A stretch of 64,000 nt of DNA from Ligilactobacillus faecis (GTDB taxonomy: Bacteria; Bacillota; Bacilli; Lactobacillales; Lactobacillaceae): assembly GCF_029889745.1 (NCBI RefSeq), contig NZ_CP123639.1, positions 2,213,501-2,277,500 of the forward strand, read 5' to 3'. Positions within the stretch are counted from its first letter, which is position 1. Each line of letters begins with the position of its first letter. The translations under genes and the position numbers were made by a program. The notes below the pieces were generated by a model, which saw only the letters and a program-made list of their open reading frames with translations, made no database searches and was not told the DNA's origin. Shown in pieces: positions 8,296-18,066 of the stretch.

Positions 8296-8658
8296 TTAAC
8301 GATCATTTTCTTGCTGGTGTAGCTTATTTAAAAGCTCATCAATGTGATCACCATAACGAACAGAGCTATCACGCTCAAATTTGATCTCAGGTGTCACATA
8401 GATCCGAAGTCGTTGACCTAATTCACGTCTGATCAAACCTGTTGCTTTATCAAGCCCGATCTGAGTCTTTTCTGCATCAGAAGCGAGATTTGAGAGCGTA
8501 CTGTAATAGATCGTGGCATGCTGTAGATCACCTGTAACTTCGACACCCGTGATCGTTACCCCTTGAACTCGTGGATCACGAACACGCTTTGCTAAAATAT
8601 CGTTGACTTCTTTTTGGATCTCTTGTGATAAGCGACCCACTCGATAATGTTGTGCCAT
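8296..8658 (-). CDS. rbfA: 30S ribosome-binding factor A
   Basis: RbfA binds the 30S subunit and assists 16S rRNA maturation and cold growth. The 120-residue protein has the KH-like fold signature (RVGRLSQEIQKEVNDIL, VTGDLQHATIYYS, IKFERDSSVRYGDHIDELL). It follows infB by 227 bp rather than the few bases common in Firmicutes. The gap holds a structured leader. The ATG at 8658 has only a poor AAGG two bases away. Confidence 0.97.
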   Translation of the reverse strand: MAQHYRVGRLSQEIQKEVNDILAKRVRDPRVQGVTITGVEVTGDLQHATIYYSTLSNLASDAEKTQIGLDKATGLIRRELGQRLRIYVTPEIKFERDSSVRYGDHIDELLNKLHQQENDR

Positions 8659-8667
8659 TGCCTTATC

Positions 8668-8777
8668 GCTATATAAAATGTGAGCAAGTGTAGTTAAAGT
8701 ACATTTGAGAAAGAGATATAGCTTTACCTTTCTTAATTTTATTTACTACCATTTTTACATATCTTGATCAAGGTAGT
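8668..8777 (-). promoter_or_regulatory. Structured leader of rbfA: candidate split ribosome-binding site
   Basis: Hairpin ACTACC/GGTAGT (8777-8772 with 8750-8745) carries AAAAT in its loop. GTAAATAAAATTAAGAAAGG runs into the Shine-Dalgarno-like GAAAGGTAAA, followed by GCTATAT (8722-8716) and a hairpin pairing 8707-8700 with 8692-8685 (seven of eight pairs). ATTTT (8679-8675) follows, then ATATAGC (8674-8668), nine bases and the ATG. The main helix is one pair longer than at dnaJ and is perfectly paired. The loop pseudoknot here is A-T only and weak. Confidence 0.58.
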
Positions 8778-8785
8778 AATAGCGA

Positions 8786-8880
8786 CTAACTTAAATATTT
8801 TAGGGGATATTTAAGACACGCTTAAAAGCTCCCCCCAGGCCATGTTTACTTCACATTCTATCCTTCTAGTAAACATGATC
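8786..8880 (-). other. Two further hairpins in the infB-rbfA gap
   Basis: Just after infB the minus strand has CATGTTTACT paired with AGTAAACATG (8876-8867 with 8850-8841), then GGGGGG near 8831-8836. Next comes CTTAAATAT/ATATTTAAG around 8788-8814 with CCCC in the loop, so G and C runs could also pair. No T run follows the first hairpin, so it is not a clear terminator. Confidence 0.45.
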
Positions 8881-8885
8881 TTTTT

Positions 8886-11174
8886 TTAGTCTTGTGGAAC
8901 TTCTTCCATCACAAAGGCTTCAATACGGTCACCAACCTTGATGTCGTTGTATTTTTCGATCATCAAACCACATTCATAACCTTGTTTGACTTCTTTGACA
9001 TCATCTTTGAAACGCTTCAAGGAAGCTAACTTACCTTCGTAGATAACGATCCCATCTCGGATCACACGCACACCACTATCACGTTTGATATAGCCATCTG
9101 TCACATAGCCACCACCGATCGTCCCAAGTTTAGAAACTTTGTATGTTTCGCGGATCTCAACTTCACCGATGACTTTTTCTTCAAAGACAGGTTCAAGCAT
9201 CCCTTTCATCGCCGTTTCAACTTCATCGATCGCTTTGTAAATGACGTTGTGTAGACGAATATCAACTTGGTCACTTTCAGCTTGGATCTTAGCTTGTGGT
9301 GTTGGGCGTACGTTAAATCCGATAATGATCGCATTTGAAGCTTCAGCTAATGTTACGTCAGATTCATTGATCGCACCAACAGCTTGATGGATGATATTAA
9401 CTCTGACTCCTTCAACATCGATCTTCTTAAAACTTTGGGCTAAAGCTTCAGCAGAACCTTGAACATCTGCTTTGATGATCAGATCAACTTCTTTTAGATC
9501 GCCTTCTTTCAACGTATCAAACAAGTTATCTAACGTTACATGAGTTGTTTGACTACGCTCTTTGATCAAGGCACGTTTAGCACGTTCTTCACCAGCTGCA
9601 CGGGCAGTCTTTTCGTCATCAAAAGTAATGAAGCGATCACCTGAATCAGGAACATCATTTAACCCTGTGATCTCAACTGGTGTAGCTGGTGTGGCTTTCT
9701 TGATCGCGCGTCCTCTAGCATCAGTCATCGTCCGAACACGACCAAAAGTATTTCCGACAACGATCGGATCACCAACATGTAAAGTACCGTGTTGTACAAG
9801 CAAGGAAGCGACTGAGCCTTTACCTTTATCTAGACGAGCTTCAATAACTGAACCAGCTCCATGTTGTTTTGGATTAGCCTTTAACTCAAGCATTTCAGCT
9901 TCTAATAAGATCATATCGAGCAATTCTTCTAAGTTCTTATTAAATTTAGCTGAGATCTCAACAAAAATCGTATCGCCCCCCCAACTTTCAGGGATCAATT
10001 CGTATTCTGTCAATTGTTCCATAACATGATTTGGGTTAGCGCCTGGTTTATCGATCTTATTGACTGCTACAATGATCGGTACGTTAGCTGCCTTAGCATG
10101 GTTGATCGCTTCGATCGTTTGTGGCATCACACCATCATCTGCCGCAACGACTAAAACGGTGATATCTGTAATATCAGCTCCACGCGCCCGCATGTTCGTA
10201 AAGGCCGCGTGTCCTGGTGTATCTAAGAAAGTGATCGTTTTACCTGCATGTCTTACTTGGTAAGCCCCGATATGTTGTGTGATCCCACCTGCTTCACCAG
10301 CAGTAACATTTGTGTGACGCAATTTGTCCAATAAGGTCGTCTTCCCATGGTCAACGTGACCCATGATCGTTACGACTGGTGGCCGCGAAGCAAGATGTTT
10401 TGTATTATTTTGCTCTTCTTCAAAGAATTTATCGATATCAGCCACATCGACTTCAACTTTTTCTTCGGCTTTGATCCCGTAATCAGCTGCTAAGATCTCG
10501 ATCGTATCTTTATCAAGTGATTGGTTTTGGTTGACCATCACACCCATCATAAAGAGTTTTTTAATGATCTCAGCTGGTTCACGGTGGATCTTCTTAGCAA
10601 TATCAGCAACATTCATCCCAACTGTATAAACAAGAACTTCTGGTAATGGCTTGTTCTTTCTTTGAGGAACAGCAGGTTTATTATTTTTTTGGTTGAATTT
10701 ATTGCGCTTATTTTTTTTATTCTTTTTGTTGAACTTATGGTTGTTGTTGCCCCCAAAACGATTATTCCCAAAGCGATTATTTTTTTGGTTATTGTTTTGG
10801 CCATTGCCATGAGCTTTAGTATCACGATTTCTTGTATTGTTATTATTTTCCATTCGACTACCTGAATGCCTTTCGTTGTTTCTTTGAGCAAAAGACTGAG
10901 GTCGCTTGTTTTTTTGAGTTTTATTTTCATTCTCAGCCTTTGAAGCATGATCATTTTTTGGTCGTTTCACTTCAACTTTAGGAGTCTCTTTTTTTACTTT
11001 TTCAGGCATATTTTTAGGTTTACTAAACGAAGCTTTGACTTTAGCCTCTGCTTCTGCATCTAAAGACGACATATGGTTACCTACTTTGTATCCATTTTGT
11101 TTAGCGACTTCGATCACTTCTTTATTGCTAACGTTTAGTTCCTTCGCCAGTTCATAGATCCTTTTTTTACTCAT
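8886..11174 (-). CDS. infB: Translation initiation factor IF-2
   Basis: IF-2 is the GTPase that brings initiator tRNA to the 30S subunit and promotes 70S joining. I start at ATG 11174 (762 residues, [14 protein letters not shown]), preceded by AAGGAG. The N-terminal IF2_N domain is followed by a lysine/asparagine-rich low-complexity stretch at about 55-165, then a second IF2_N domain. The G domain has [14 protein letters not shown] and NKID, and domains II-IV follow. It sits in the nusA-ylxR-ylxQ-infB order. Confidence 0.99.
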   Translation of the reverse strand: MSKKRIYELAKELNVSNKEVIEVAKQNGYKVGNHMSSLDAEAEAKVKASFSKPKNMPEKVKKETPKVEVKRPKNDHASKAENENKTQKNKRPQSFAQRNNERHSGSRMENNNNTRNRDTKAHGNGQNNNQKNNRFGNNRFGGNNNHKFNKKNKKNKRNKFNQKNNKPAVPQRKNKPLPEVLVYTVGMNVADIAKKIHREPAEIIKKLFMMGVMVNQNQSLDKDTIEILAADYGIKAEEKVEVDVADIDKFFEEEQNNTKHLASRPPVVTIMGHVDHGKTTLLDKLRHTNVTAGEAGGITQHIGAYQVRHAGKTITFLDTPGHAAFTNMRARGADITDITVLVVAADDGVMPQTIEAINHAKAANVPIIVAVNKIDKPGANPNHVMEQLTEYELIPESWGGDTIFVEISAKFNKNLEELLDMILLEAEMLELKANPKQHGAGSVIEARLDKGKGSVASLLVQHGTLHVGDPIVVGNTFGRVRTMTDARGRAIKKATPATPVEITGLNDVPDSGDRFITFDDEKTARAAGEERAKRALIKERSQTTHVTLDNLFDTLKEGDLKEVDLIIKADVQGSAEALAQSFKKIDVEGVRVNIIHQAVGAINESDVTLAEASNAIIIGFNVRPTPQAKIQAESDQVDIRLHNVIYKAIDEVETAMKGMLEPVFEEKVIGEVEIRETYKVSKLGTIGGGYVTDGYIKRDSGVRVIRDGIVIYEGKLASLKRFKDDVKEVKQGYECGLMIEKYNDIKVGDRIEAFVMEEVPQD

Positions 11175-11248
11175 GACTTCACTCTCCTTATTTTCAAGAA
11201 TACCCATCCTACTCGATCCTTGACCGAATAAGCATTAGCACTCTTCGC

Positions 11249-11563
11249 TCAAGAAAAAAGAAGTTGGCGTATCTTTTTTCCAAAACCAGGATCGGTGATC
11301 GCGATCAAAGATCTTTTCGCTCCGATCGCCCCACTTAGCTCCTGCTTTGTAAATTCTGTTGTCAATGCTACCCCGTAGCTTTTACACTTGTCTGTAAATT
11401 TCTTTTGGGTACTTTTTCCGCAATCATTTGCCATAAAAACGATCTGAGCTTTATTAGCTCGGATCGCACTTAAAACTAGCTCTTGGCCAGTGATCAATTT
11501 GTTGGCGCGTCTAGCCAACCCTAGCATATTCAGAACTTGCTTTTCTTTATTTTTATTTTCCAT
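11249..11563 (-). CDS. ylxQ: L7Ae-family RNA-binding protein YlxQ
   Basis: The 104-residue protein belongs to the L7Ae/L30e/S12e family that binds kink-turn RNA. The start MENKNKEKQVLNMLGL at 11563 overlaps the end of ylxR by 11 nt, implying translational coupling. The residues LARRANKLITGQELV and ANDCGKSTQKK are typical of the family. It sits between ylxR and infB as in Bacillus. Its precise role is unknown. Confidence 0.93.
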   Translation of the reverse strand: MENKNKEKQVLNMLGLARRANKLITGQELVLSAIRANKAQIVFMANDCGKSTQKKFTDKCKSYGVALTTEFTKQELSGAIGAKRSLIAITDPGFGKKIRQLLFS

Positions 11564-11852
11564 TGCCAAATAACTCAGCTCGGGCAACTTGATGATCAAC
11601 GTAAGCTACAAGTTCATCATAGAAACTTGGTTCGATCGTCAGCCCAAAAACTTTATCAAATGTTTTTTCTGTACGAGCTTTTTTTGCAGTCTCAACATCT
11701 AAATGAATGTATGCACCTCGGCCTGCTTTCTTCCCAGTTGGATCGATGCTAACTTCATTTTCTTTGTTTTTCACGACCCGAACAAGCTCTTTTTTTGGTT
11801 TCATTTCACCTGTTACGATGTCTTTTCGCATCGGTATCTTACGCTGTGCCAT
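11553..11852 (-). CDS. ylxR: YlxR (DUF448), RNase P modulator family
   Basis: A 99-residue basic protein with MRKDIVTGEMKPKKELVRV and the GRGAYIHLD motif of the YlxR fold. YlxR homologues are reported to act on RNase P or as nucleoid-associated regulators in Firmicutes. Here that is family knowledge only. Good AGGGGGC and TAGGAG ribosome-binding sequences precede the ATG. It lies 17 bp after nusA and overlaps ylxQ. Confidence 0.93.
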   Translation of the reverse strand: MAQRKIPMRKDIVTGEMKPKKELVRVVKNKENEVSIDPTGKKAGRGAYIHLDVETAKKARTEKTFDKVFGLTIEPSFYDELVAYVDHQVARAELFGNGK

Positions 11853-11869
11853 GCTCCTAGCCCCCTTAT

Positions 11870-13039
11870 TTACTCTGCTGATGTTTCATCTACTTCTTCT
11901 GCAAATGTTTCAGTTTCTTCCAAAACCTCAGTTTCGTTTTCTAAGGCTTCCATATCAGATTCTGACTTGATATCGATCTTGTAACCAGTCAAGTGAGCAG
12001 CTAAACGTGCATTTTGACCGCGCTTTCCAATTGCAAGTGATAATTGATCGTCTGGAACAACAACTGTACAAACACGTTCATTTTCAGGATCAAAAATGAC
12101 ATCTAAAATATTAGCTGGGTTCAAGGCGTTTGAGATATACTTAGCAGGATCTTCATCCCATTCAATGATATCCATTTTTTCACCGTTCAATTCATTAACG
12201 ATCGCTTGCACACGTTCACCACGTGGACCAACACATGTTCCGATCGGATCCACTCCTTCTTCAGCTGAAAAGACAGCTACTTTAGCACGATCGCCAGCCT
12301 CACGTGCGATCGATTTGATCTCGACTGTACCATCAAAGATCTCAGGCACTTCATTTTCAAAAAGACGCTTCAAAAGGTCTGGGTGCGAGCGACTTACATA
12401 AACTTGTGGTCCGCGATTCTTTTTCTTCTTTTTGCCCTCTTTATTTTCAGCTTCAGCTTCATTATTGTTAGCTGATGGGTCAACTACTTTATAAATATAA
12501 ACTTTGATCCGATCATGTGATTTATAAACTTCACCTGGAACTTGATCTTTTTTAGATAAAACAGCTTCAACGTTTCCAAGATTGACGTAAATATAACGAC
12601 TATCGTGACGCTCAACTTCACCTGTCACGATCTCATTTTCATATTTACTATATTGATCATAGATCATTTGGCGTTCTTCTTCACGAACACGTTGCATGAT
12701 CACTTGTTTAGCTGTTTGGGCTGCGATCCGTCCAAAATCACGTGGTGTCACTTCAAAACGAATCGTATCACCAACTTCGTAAGCCTTGTTGATCGCCAAA
12801 GCATCTTCAAGGCTCACTTCTAGACGAGAGTCAAAAACGTTGTTGACGACTTCTTTGACTGAGTAAACTTTGATATCGCCTTTGCGCTTATCAAATTCAA
12901 CTTCAACATTTTGCGCCTTATCATAGTTACGCTTATAAGCTGAGACCAATGCTTGTTCTAAGGCATCGATCACGACTTCTTTTTTGATTCCTTTTTCAGT
13001 TTCAAGTGCATTCAACGCATTAAGTAATTCCTTACTCAT
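11870..13039 (-). CDS. nusA: Transcription termination/antitermination factor NusA
   Basis: NusA binds RNA polymerase and modulates pausing, intrinsic termination and antitermination. The 389-residue protein has the N-terminal RNAP-binding domain, an S1 domain (about 135-200, interrupted by a lysine-rich NKEGKKKKKNRG insert) and KH domains with the RVQAIVNELNGEKMDII and AIGKRGQNARLAAHLTG motifs. An acidic Glu-rich tail follows. It starts 31 bp after rimP with AAGGAG. Confidence 0.98.
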   Translation of the reverse strand: MSKELLNALNALETEKGIKKEVVIDALEQALVSAYKRNYDKAQNVEVEFDKRKGDIKVYSVKEVVNNVFDSRLEVSLEDALAINKAYEVGDTIRFEVTPRDFGRIAAQTAKQVIMQRVREEERQMIYDQYSKYENEIVTGEVERHDSRYIYVNLGNVEAVLSKKDQVPGEVYKSHDRIKVYIYKVVDPSANNNEAEAENKEGKKKKKNRGPQVYVSRSHPDLLKRLFENEVPEIFDGTVEIKSIAREAGDRAKVAVFSAEEGVDPIGTCVGPRGERVQAIVNELNGEKMDIIEWDEDPAKYISNALNPANILDVIFDPENERVCTVVVPDDQLSLAIGKRGQNARLAAHLTGYKIDIKSESDMEALENETEVLEETETFAEEVDETSAE

Positions 13040-13070
13040 CTTTTGCTTCTCCTTAAGTAATAAATAATTC

Positions 13071-13541
13071 TTAAAATTTGATCGCTAAGCGTGCTTTAGC
13101 GATCTGCTTTCTTGGGATCGTAATATTTTTTTGACGCGTCTTATCCATGTACTCCAAGGTCAACTCGTCTTTTGTCAACGCTGTTAACGTCCCTTCATAG
13201 ACTTTTTTGCCTTCAAGTGGTTGATATAAGGAAACATGAATGTAAGAGTTTAATGCTCTTTCATAGTCTTTTTCCTTTTTCAACGGGCGTTCTGCCCCTG
13301 GTGAAGAAACTTCCAAATAGTATGCTTGTGGGATCGGATCTGGATCACATTCATCTAATTTTTCACTTAGTTTATCACTCACAAGTGCACACTCTTCGAT
13401 GTTTATCCCGCCGTCTTTGTCAATAAAGACACGTAAATACCAGCTTTTCCCTTCTTTGACAAATTCGATATCCACTAATTCAAAATGATATTCATCTAAG
13501 ATCGGTGTGACGAGATCAGTTACTGTTTCTACAACACTCAC
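13071..13541 (-). CDS. rimP: Ribosome maturation factor RimP
   Basis: RimP acts in 30S maturation by helping S12 and associated rRNA fold. The 156-residue protein starts at a GTG with a GGGGGC site. It shows [39 protein letters not shown] and the C-terminal SH3-like region ending AKARLAIKF. First gene of the nusA-infB cluster. The upstream AT-rich region holds a TACAAT that may be the -10 element. Confidence 0.96.
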   Translation of the reverse strand: MSVVETVTDLVTPILDEYHFELVDIEFVKEGKSWYLRVFIDKDGGINIEECALVSDKLSEKLDECDPDPIPQAYYLEVSSPGAERPLKKEKDYERALNSYIHVSLYQPLEGKKVYEGTLTALTKDELTLEYMDKTRQKNITIPRKQIAKARLAIKF

Positions 13542-13601
13542 GCATTTGCCCCCTCTAAAAAATAACTTGCAACTTCATTGTAACGCATTTTTCATTCCAA
13601 T

Positions 13602-13630
13602 AAAAAGAGTGAGCATCTCTGCTCACTCTT
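13602..13630 (-). terminator. Terminator of the unknown three-gene cassette
   Basis: A perfect AAGAGTGAGCA/TGCTCACTCTT stem with a short loop is followed by TTTTTATT on the minus strand. It insulates rimP from the genes at 13701-16038. Confidence 0.85.
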
Positions 13631-13700
13631 ACGAGTTATCAAAATACACTGTAATTATACTATAAGCTAAAAGATTATTCAAGTTTAGCCTAAAATCACT

Positions 13701-14147
13701 TCATGCATATAACTCATAATATTTTTCTTCGATCTGCTCAGATGTAAATCCGGCTTCGACTAGGCCATATTTGATAAAAATATGCCATGCATGTACCAAT
13801 GGTTCACTTTTACGCTCAAAATAACTTTTATTCACTTGTTGTTGTAAGATCAAATATAAAACGTTGAGTGAACGAGTTTGCCACTTAGTTGAAAATTGAA
13901 CTATTTGTTGTTCATCGAGCAATAACAAATAAAGCCATTTAGTTTCATTTGCGATCGCCAAAAAATCCTTTAATACGATGCAGTAGCGTTTGAGTCGTTC
14001 TTCTTTTGGACTCCTAAAAAAAGTGGCTAGATTTAACTCTAATTCTGCATAAAGGCTAGCCTTCTTTTCATTTAGCGGATCTTTTAATGGCAACAATGGT
14101 AGTGTTTTATCTCGTCGAGCTAGTTCAGCTAATTTTGTGATATCCAT
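13701..14147 (-). CDS. Unrecognised protein, third gene of cassette
   Basis: The 148-residue protein (from ATG 14147, or 151 residues from 14156) is alpha-helical, with no signal peptide or membrane segment and no motif I recognise. Helical blocks such as KASLYAELELNLATFF and RSLNVLYLILQQQVNKSYF dominate. Its upstream ATG overlaps the stop of the preceding gene by 4 bp, and an AAGGGATG ribosome-binding site lies at that junction, so it is likely translated with it. It is followed directly by a terminator. Confidence 0.75.
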   Translation of the reverse strand: MDITKLAELARRDKTLPLLPLKDPLNEKKASLYAELELNLATFFRSPKEERLKRYCIVLKDFLAIANETKWLYLLLLDEQQIVQFSTKWQTRSLNVLYLILQQQVNKSYFERKSEPLVHAWHIFIKYGLVEAGFTSEQIEEKYYELYA

Positions 14148-14152
14148 TACTT

Positions 14153-15157
14153 TCATCCCTTAAAAAAACGTTCATCTGATCTGATCGCTAAGCTATCTAG
14201 ATTATTTAGATACCAATCACGAATAAATTCATAGCGGTACAAGATATCAAACCAAGAAATTTTATGTTCAGCGTCATGAACTTGCAAGACCCACTGTGAG
14301 CTAAGCGTGTCTGGATCTTTTTTTTCAAAAAGAGCAAGCGAGAGATCTTTTTTTAGCTCTAACAAAGCTTGACCTTGCTCACCGTTGAGTAACATATGAC
14401 CAGCTTGAGCACTTATAATAAACAATTTATCTAAGGCATTTCGTGGCTCTTCAGTTGAAGCGATCGGGTAAACTGCACTGTTAGAAACATCAAGTAAATT
14501 GAAATCGACATCAAACCCATAATCTTCTTTGAAATAACGTCCGATCGCAACTAAGTATTGCTCAAAGCGTTTGACCGTTTTATAATCAAATTTCTCGCTA
14601 TAATCAACAACCAGCAATTTAGTCAAAGCTTGACTATTGAAACGGATCAGTTGCCGTTTAAAGTTGATGTAAAATAGCTTGAGTCCTGTATTTTTATCGA
14701 TATAATAAGCCCCTTCGCGCATATTATCATCGATCTTAAAAATAAAGTACCCTTCCATATCGATCCCTGGAAATTCATGGTAAAGTTCATTTCGATGATC
14801 GCTTGACTGTAAAATAACTTGCTCATTTTCATGCAACTGCAATAAACGATTCAAAAAAATCAAATAATAGTCAGCTCGACTATATTGTTGTGGGAAGACT
14901 AAATAAGCTGTATCTAAGCGATAATCAGTCAAAGTCATGATCGCATCTAATAAAGCTTCTTTATCCGTGGTATGGATCAGTTCGTCAATGACTTGGGTAA
15001 AATAGATCCCTCGTTCTAAACTTTCCTTTAATTGATCATTATAAGACATCAAGCGCCCAGTTGTACTCAATGAACCAGCATAGGTACTCTTATCTTGAGC
15101 TTTTTTTGTTTTTTGCGGATAAAATGTTTCCGTTGGCCTTAGATATTTTTTGCTCAT
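14153..15157 (-). CDS. Unrecognised protein, second gene of cassette
   Basis: This 334-residue soluble protein has no recognised domain. It has a basic start, a helical middle and several aromatic strand-like stretches (GYFIFKIDDNMREGAYYID, LFYINFKRQLIRF, YRYEFIRDWYLNNL). Four-base ATGA overlaps join it to both neighbours, the pattern of subunits made together. No catalytic motif, Walker box or metal cluster is evident to me. A role in the same complex as its neighbours is an inference from coupling only. Confidence 0.75.
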   Translation of the reverse strand: MSKKYLRPTETFYPQKTKKAQDKSTYAGSLSTTGRLMSYNDQLKESLERGIYFTQVIDELIHTTDKEALLDAIMTLTDYRLDTAYLVFPQQYSRADYYLIFLNRLLQLHENEQVILQSSDHRNELYHEFPGIDMEGYFIFKIDDNMREGAYYIDKNTGLKLFYINFKRQLIRFNSQALTKLLVVDYSEKFDYKTVKRFEQYLVAIGRYFKEDYGFDVDFNLLDVSNSAVYPIASTEEPRNALDKLFIISAQAGHMLLNGEQGQALLELKKDLSLALFEKKDPDTLSSQWVLQVHDAEHKISWFDILYRYEFIRDWYLNNLDSLAIRSDERFFKG

Positions 15158-16038
15158 TTGTCTTCACCTGCTCTTCTAGCGATCAGATCTGCAATATAAT
15201 TACGGTATAATGAAGCATTATGCGCTTCGAAATTTTCGAAACTACCAAATTTAGCAATAATACTTTGCTTCTCATATCCCATCAAAGTATCCTCTTTAGA
15301 AAGAGCCAAAACTTTTTCTTCATTTTCCCTGATCTTTCGATATGCTTTACCAGCTTGTTCATCTAACTCCGTCAAATAAGTCAACTCTTCAACTAAACGT
15401 TGTTTTGATTCCTTTAACTTAGAAGTTTCCCATGGCATAACTTTTTCTTGAGCGATCTGTTTTAACTCTTGACGTAATTCATCTTTTCGAGCATCACGTT
15501 CATCTTGTTGATCGATCAGTTCTTGCCAATCATCAGATTCGCGTGAGAGTTCTTCGATCGCATCGCTGTTCAAACGCTTATTTTGAGCTTCAAGTTCAAA
15601 AGCTTTAGCTAGCTTATGATATTCTGCTTCATTGAATTCAAATTTCACGTTTAAAACATCTAACGTTCCAAAAAGTCTTCTACCCCACCAATTTCCAAAA
15701 TAAAATTGGAAATATCCTAACGAAACTTCTTCGAAATAAAAAAACGGATACATTTCACGCAAATAATCGACTAAGTTTTCACTTAAATACGCACTTAGTT
15801 TAGGGTAAATATCAACGATCAATTTTTCATTTGCTAAGTCTAACTCAGCCTCTTTATCTTGTAAGATCTCACGTGCATACCTTTTGGCATCGATCAATTG
15901 ATATACTTGACGATCATCTTGTTTTTTGACCGCTTCTTCGAGCGTATTTAAATACGTAACTTTAGCTAGGATCGCCTGAGTTAGATTTTCAGTTGCTTCT
16001 TTGTGGTCTAGCGAACTAAGTTGGTTTGAATTGGCCAT
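15154..16038 (-). CDS. Unrecognised coiled-coil protein, first gene of cassette
   Basis: The 294-residue protein starts with ATG after GAGGAG. The middle is aromatic and Gly-rich (FFYFEEVSLGYFQFYFGNWWGRRLFG). Residues 160-260 are heavily charged and look coiled-coil (DERDARKDELRQELKQIAQ). Such proteins are sometimes auto-annotated as SbcC-like because of the coiled coil, but no Walker A or signature motif is present, so I do not call a nuclease. It heads a three-gene unit with ATGA overlaps. Confidence 0.75.
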   Translation of the reverse strand: MANSNQLSSLDHKEATENLTQAILAKVTYLNTLEEAVKKQDDRQVYQLIDAKRYAREILQDKEAELDLANEKLIVDIYPKLSAYLSENLVDYLREMYPFFYFEEVSLGYFQFYFGNWWGRRLFGTLDVLNVKFEFNEAEYHKLAKAFELEAQNKRLNSDAIEELSRESDDWQELIDQQDERDARKDELRQELKQIAQEKVMPWETSKLKESKQRLVEELTYLTELDEQAGKAYRKIRENEEKVLALSKEDTLMGYEKQSIIAKFGSFENFEAHNASLYRNYIADLIARRAGEDK

Positions 16039-16140
16039 AAAAATCTCCTCTATTTCTTAGTGCTCAAAATACTTTTGAGCAAGATGTTCATAGCTCTATT
16101 GTGACAAAAAAACTTAAAATTATCAATTATTATCTTAGTT

Positions 16141-16851
16141 TCACTTGGATAGTGGCCAATGTTCTTCTAAAAGGTCTACCAACTGTTCACGTTCTCGTAA
16201 ATAACTCCCTTTGACTTTCTCTGCATAGGTGACCGTCAGTTCTTGAGGCGTTTTGCGCATGATCTGCTTACAAATAAATTCATGGTAGGCTCGATACGGA
16301 TCTTTGTTCCTGCGAAAAAACTGTTGTTGTTTCTTACTCAATCTTTTGAAATAGTCAAAACGAACTCCATCACTTAAAAGCAAAAGCTTATTTTCAGCAA
16401 ATGATAGCTCTAACTTAGGATGGTTAGGATAAATAAAACTCTTTTGTTTAAAAAAACATAAATAGTAAGTTTCAAAACTTTGATAGATCATAAAATATTC
16501 ATGTTTTTTTGCCTCTTGTTTTGAGATCAGATCGTATTTTAATAAAAAATCAACTTTACCACTACAGATCCCTCTAAGCATCCAATGCGAAAAATGGCGC
16601 TTTTGATAAAAAATCTGTTGTAATAGTAAGAGTGTCTGTTCAAGAGTGTGTTTGAACAAAGGTTCCTCTGTGTTTTTAGCTCGAATATAATATTTAGTTG
16701 CTAAACAATTATAGCCATACTCAAAAGGAACATCAAAATAATCATCGATGTATTCTCCGATCACATTATGGCTAAGCTGTAAATACCGTCTCACGATCGC
16801 AAGTGGTGCTTGCGGTAAAACGATCTGCCGTTCTTTTGTTAATAATTCCAT
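16141..16851 (-). CDS. Unrecognised basic protein, 236 residues
   Basis: A single gene with GAGGT before the ATG. The protein is rich in Lys, Phe and Tyr (HEYFMIYQSFETYYLCFF, FRRNKDPYRAYHEF), with no signal peptide or membrane segment. I recognise no family. It lies 102 bp upstream of the three-gene cassette and could share its transcript, since no terminator is visible between them. Function unknown. Confidence 0.7.
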   Translation of the reverse strand: MELLTKERQIVLPQAPLAIVRRYLQLSHNVIGEYIDDYFDVPFEYGYNCLATKYYIRAKNTEEPLFKHTLEQTLLLLQQIFYQKRHFSHWMLRGICSGKVDFLLKYDLISKQEAKKHEYFMIYQSFETYYLCFFKQKSFIYPNHPKLELSFAENKLLLLSDGVRFDYFKRLSKKQQQFFRRNKDPYRAYHEFICKQIMRKTPQELTVTYAEKVKGSYLREREQLVDLLEEHWPLSK

Positions 16852-16908
16852 AAAAAAACCTCACTTTCTGCTTATACTATATAGATACGCAAAAAGTGAA
16901 GTCATTTC

Positions 16909-18066
16909 TTATTGTTTTATATATTGTCGTTTATTTTCTTTTACACCTGCTAAAACAAACTGCGCTGGGTCACTTGTAATATCCAATTCACGATCGCTTT
17001 CATGCTTTAAATTACTTTCAAAAATTTTTTCATATTCTAAAACATCGACTTCTTTTCTATGAGCTAATAATTTAGTATGATCTCCTAATGCTTCTTTAAA
17101 TTTTGGTTGTAAGATTCCTGAATAAAATTCGGCTTGTGCTCCTGAGCCATAACTAAATAATCCTAGTCGATCACCTGGGCAAAGTGAAGTACTATTTTCT
17201 AAAAGTGATAGTAAACTCAAATATAAAGAACCCGTATAAAGATTTCCCGTCACTTTACTGTATTGCTTACTTGCCTCAAATTCCGCCAAGAGCTGAGCTT
17301 GCTTAGTTGGATCAAGTGAAGCGATCGCTACACGCAAAGCCTTCAATCCTTGTTTGGTATACGGTAAATGGAATAAGAGAGCTTTAAAATCATTAGCAGT
17401 CAACCCCGTTTTTTGCTGATAGCGGGCAAAGACTTTTGCAAAAAAGTCTAGATAGATACCAGCTGAGTATTTTCCATCGACTAATGCTTCCGTTGCTGCT
17501 AACGGACGCCAAAAGTCCATGATATCATCAGCATAATAAACACTATCATCTTGTAAAGCTAAGATCTGTGGATCGTTTGCGACTAACATCGCAACTGCCC
17601 CACCGCCTTGCGTTGGCTCACCAGCAGTTTTCAACCCATAGCGTGCAATATCTGCCCCGATCACTAAGGCCTTTTTATCTGGATGAAGTGCAATATGCCC
17701 TTTCGCCAGCTGAAGACCAGCTGTGGCTGCATAGCAAGCTTGTTTTAGTTCAAGGACTCGGATATCTTTTCGCAGTCCCAATAGTCGACTGACATAAGCA
17801 GCCACTGATTTAGAATTATCAACACCTGATTCAGTGGCTACGATCACAAGATCGATCTTTTCCATATCTTCTTTAGTTATGATCGAAGCTGCTGCATTAG
17901 CTGCTAAAGTCACTGCATCTTGTGTTGGCGGGATCACTGCCATTTTTTCTTGTCCGATCCCGATCAAATATTTATTAGGGTCAACCTCCCGCGCTTTTGC
18001 TAATTTTGCCATCTCAACATACAAATGTGAAGTATAAAAACCTAACTTATCAATCCCGATATTCAT
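16909..18066 (-). CDS. mvaS: Hydroxymethylglutaryl-CoA synthase
   Basis: MvaS condenses acetyl-CoA with acetoacetyl-CoA to HMG-CoA, the first committed step of the mevalonate route to isoprenoids. The 385-residue protein has the general-base Glu in VIVATESGVDNSKS, the nucleophilic Cys in ELKQACYAATAGLQLA (about residue 111) and the His in LLFHLPYTKQGLKAL. Mevalonate use fits lactobacilli. The ATG overlaps the stop of a 6-codon leader peptide and has no Shine-Dalgarno of its own. Confidence 0.97.
   Translation of the reverse strand: MNIGIDKLGFYTSHLYVEMAKLAKAREVDPNKYLIGIGQEKMAVIPPTQDAVTLAANAAASIITKEDMEKIDLVIVATESGVDNSKSVAAYVSRLLGLRKDIRVLELKQACYAATAGLQLAKGHIALHPDKKALVIGADIARYGLKTAGEPTQGGGAVAMLVANDPQILALQDDSVYYADDIMDFWRPLAATEALVDGKYSAGIYLDFFAKVFARYQQKTGLTANDFKALLFHLPYTKQGLKALRVAIASLDPTKQAQLLAEFEASKQYSKVTGNLYTGSLYLSLLSLLENSTSLCPGDRLGLFSYGSGAQAEFYSGILQPKFKEALGDHTKLLAHRKEVDVLEYEKIFESNLKHESDRELDITSDPAQFVLAGVKENKRQYIKQ

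Noticed and set aside
15154-16038. SbcC-type exonuclease
   Set aside because: Only the coiled coil is suggestive. No Walker A, Walker B or ABC signature is present.
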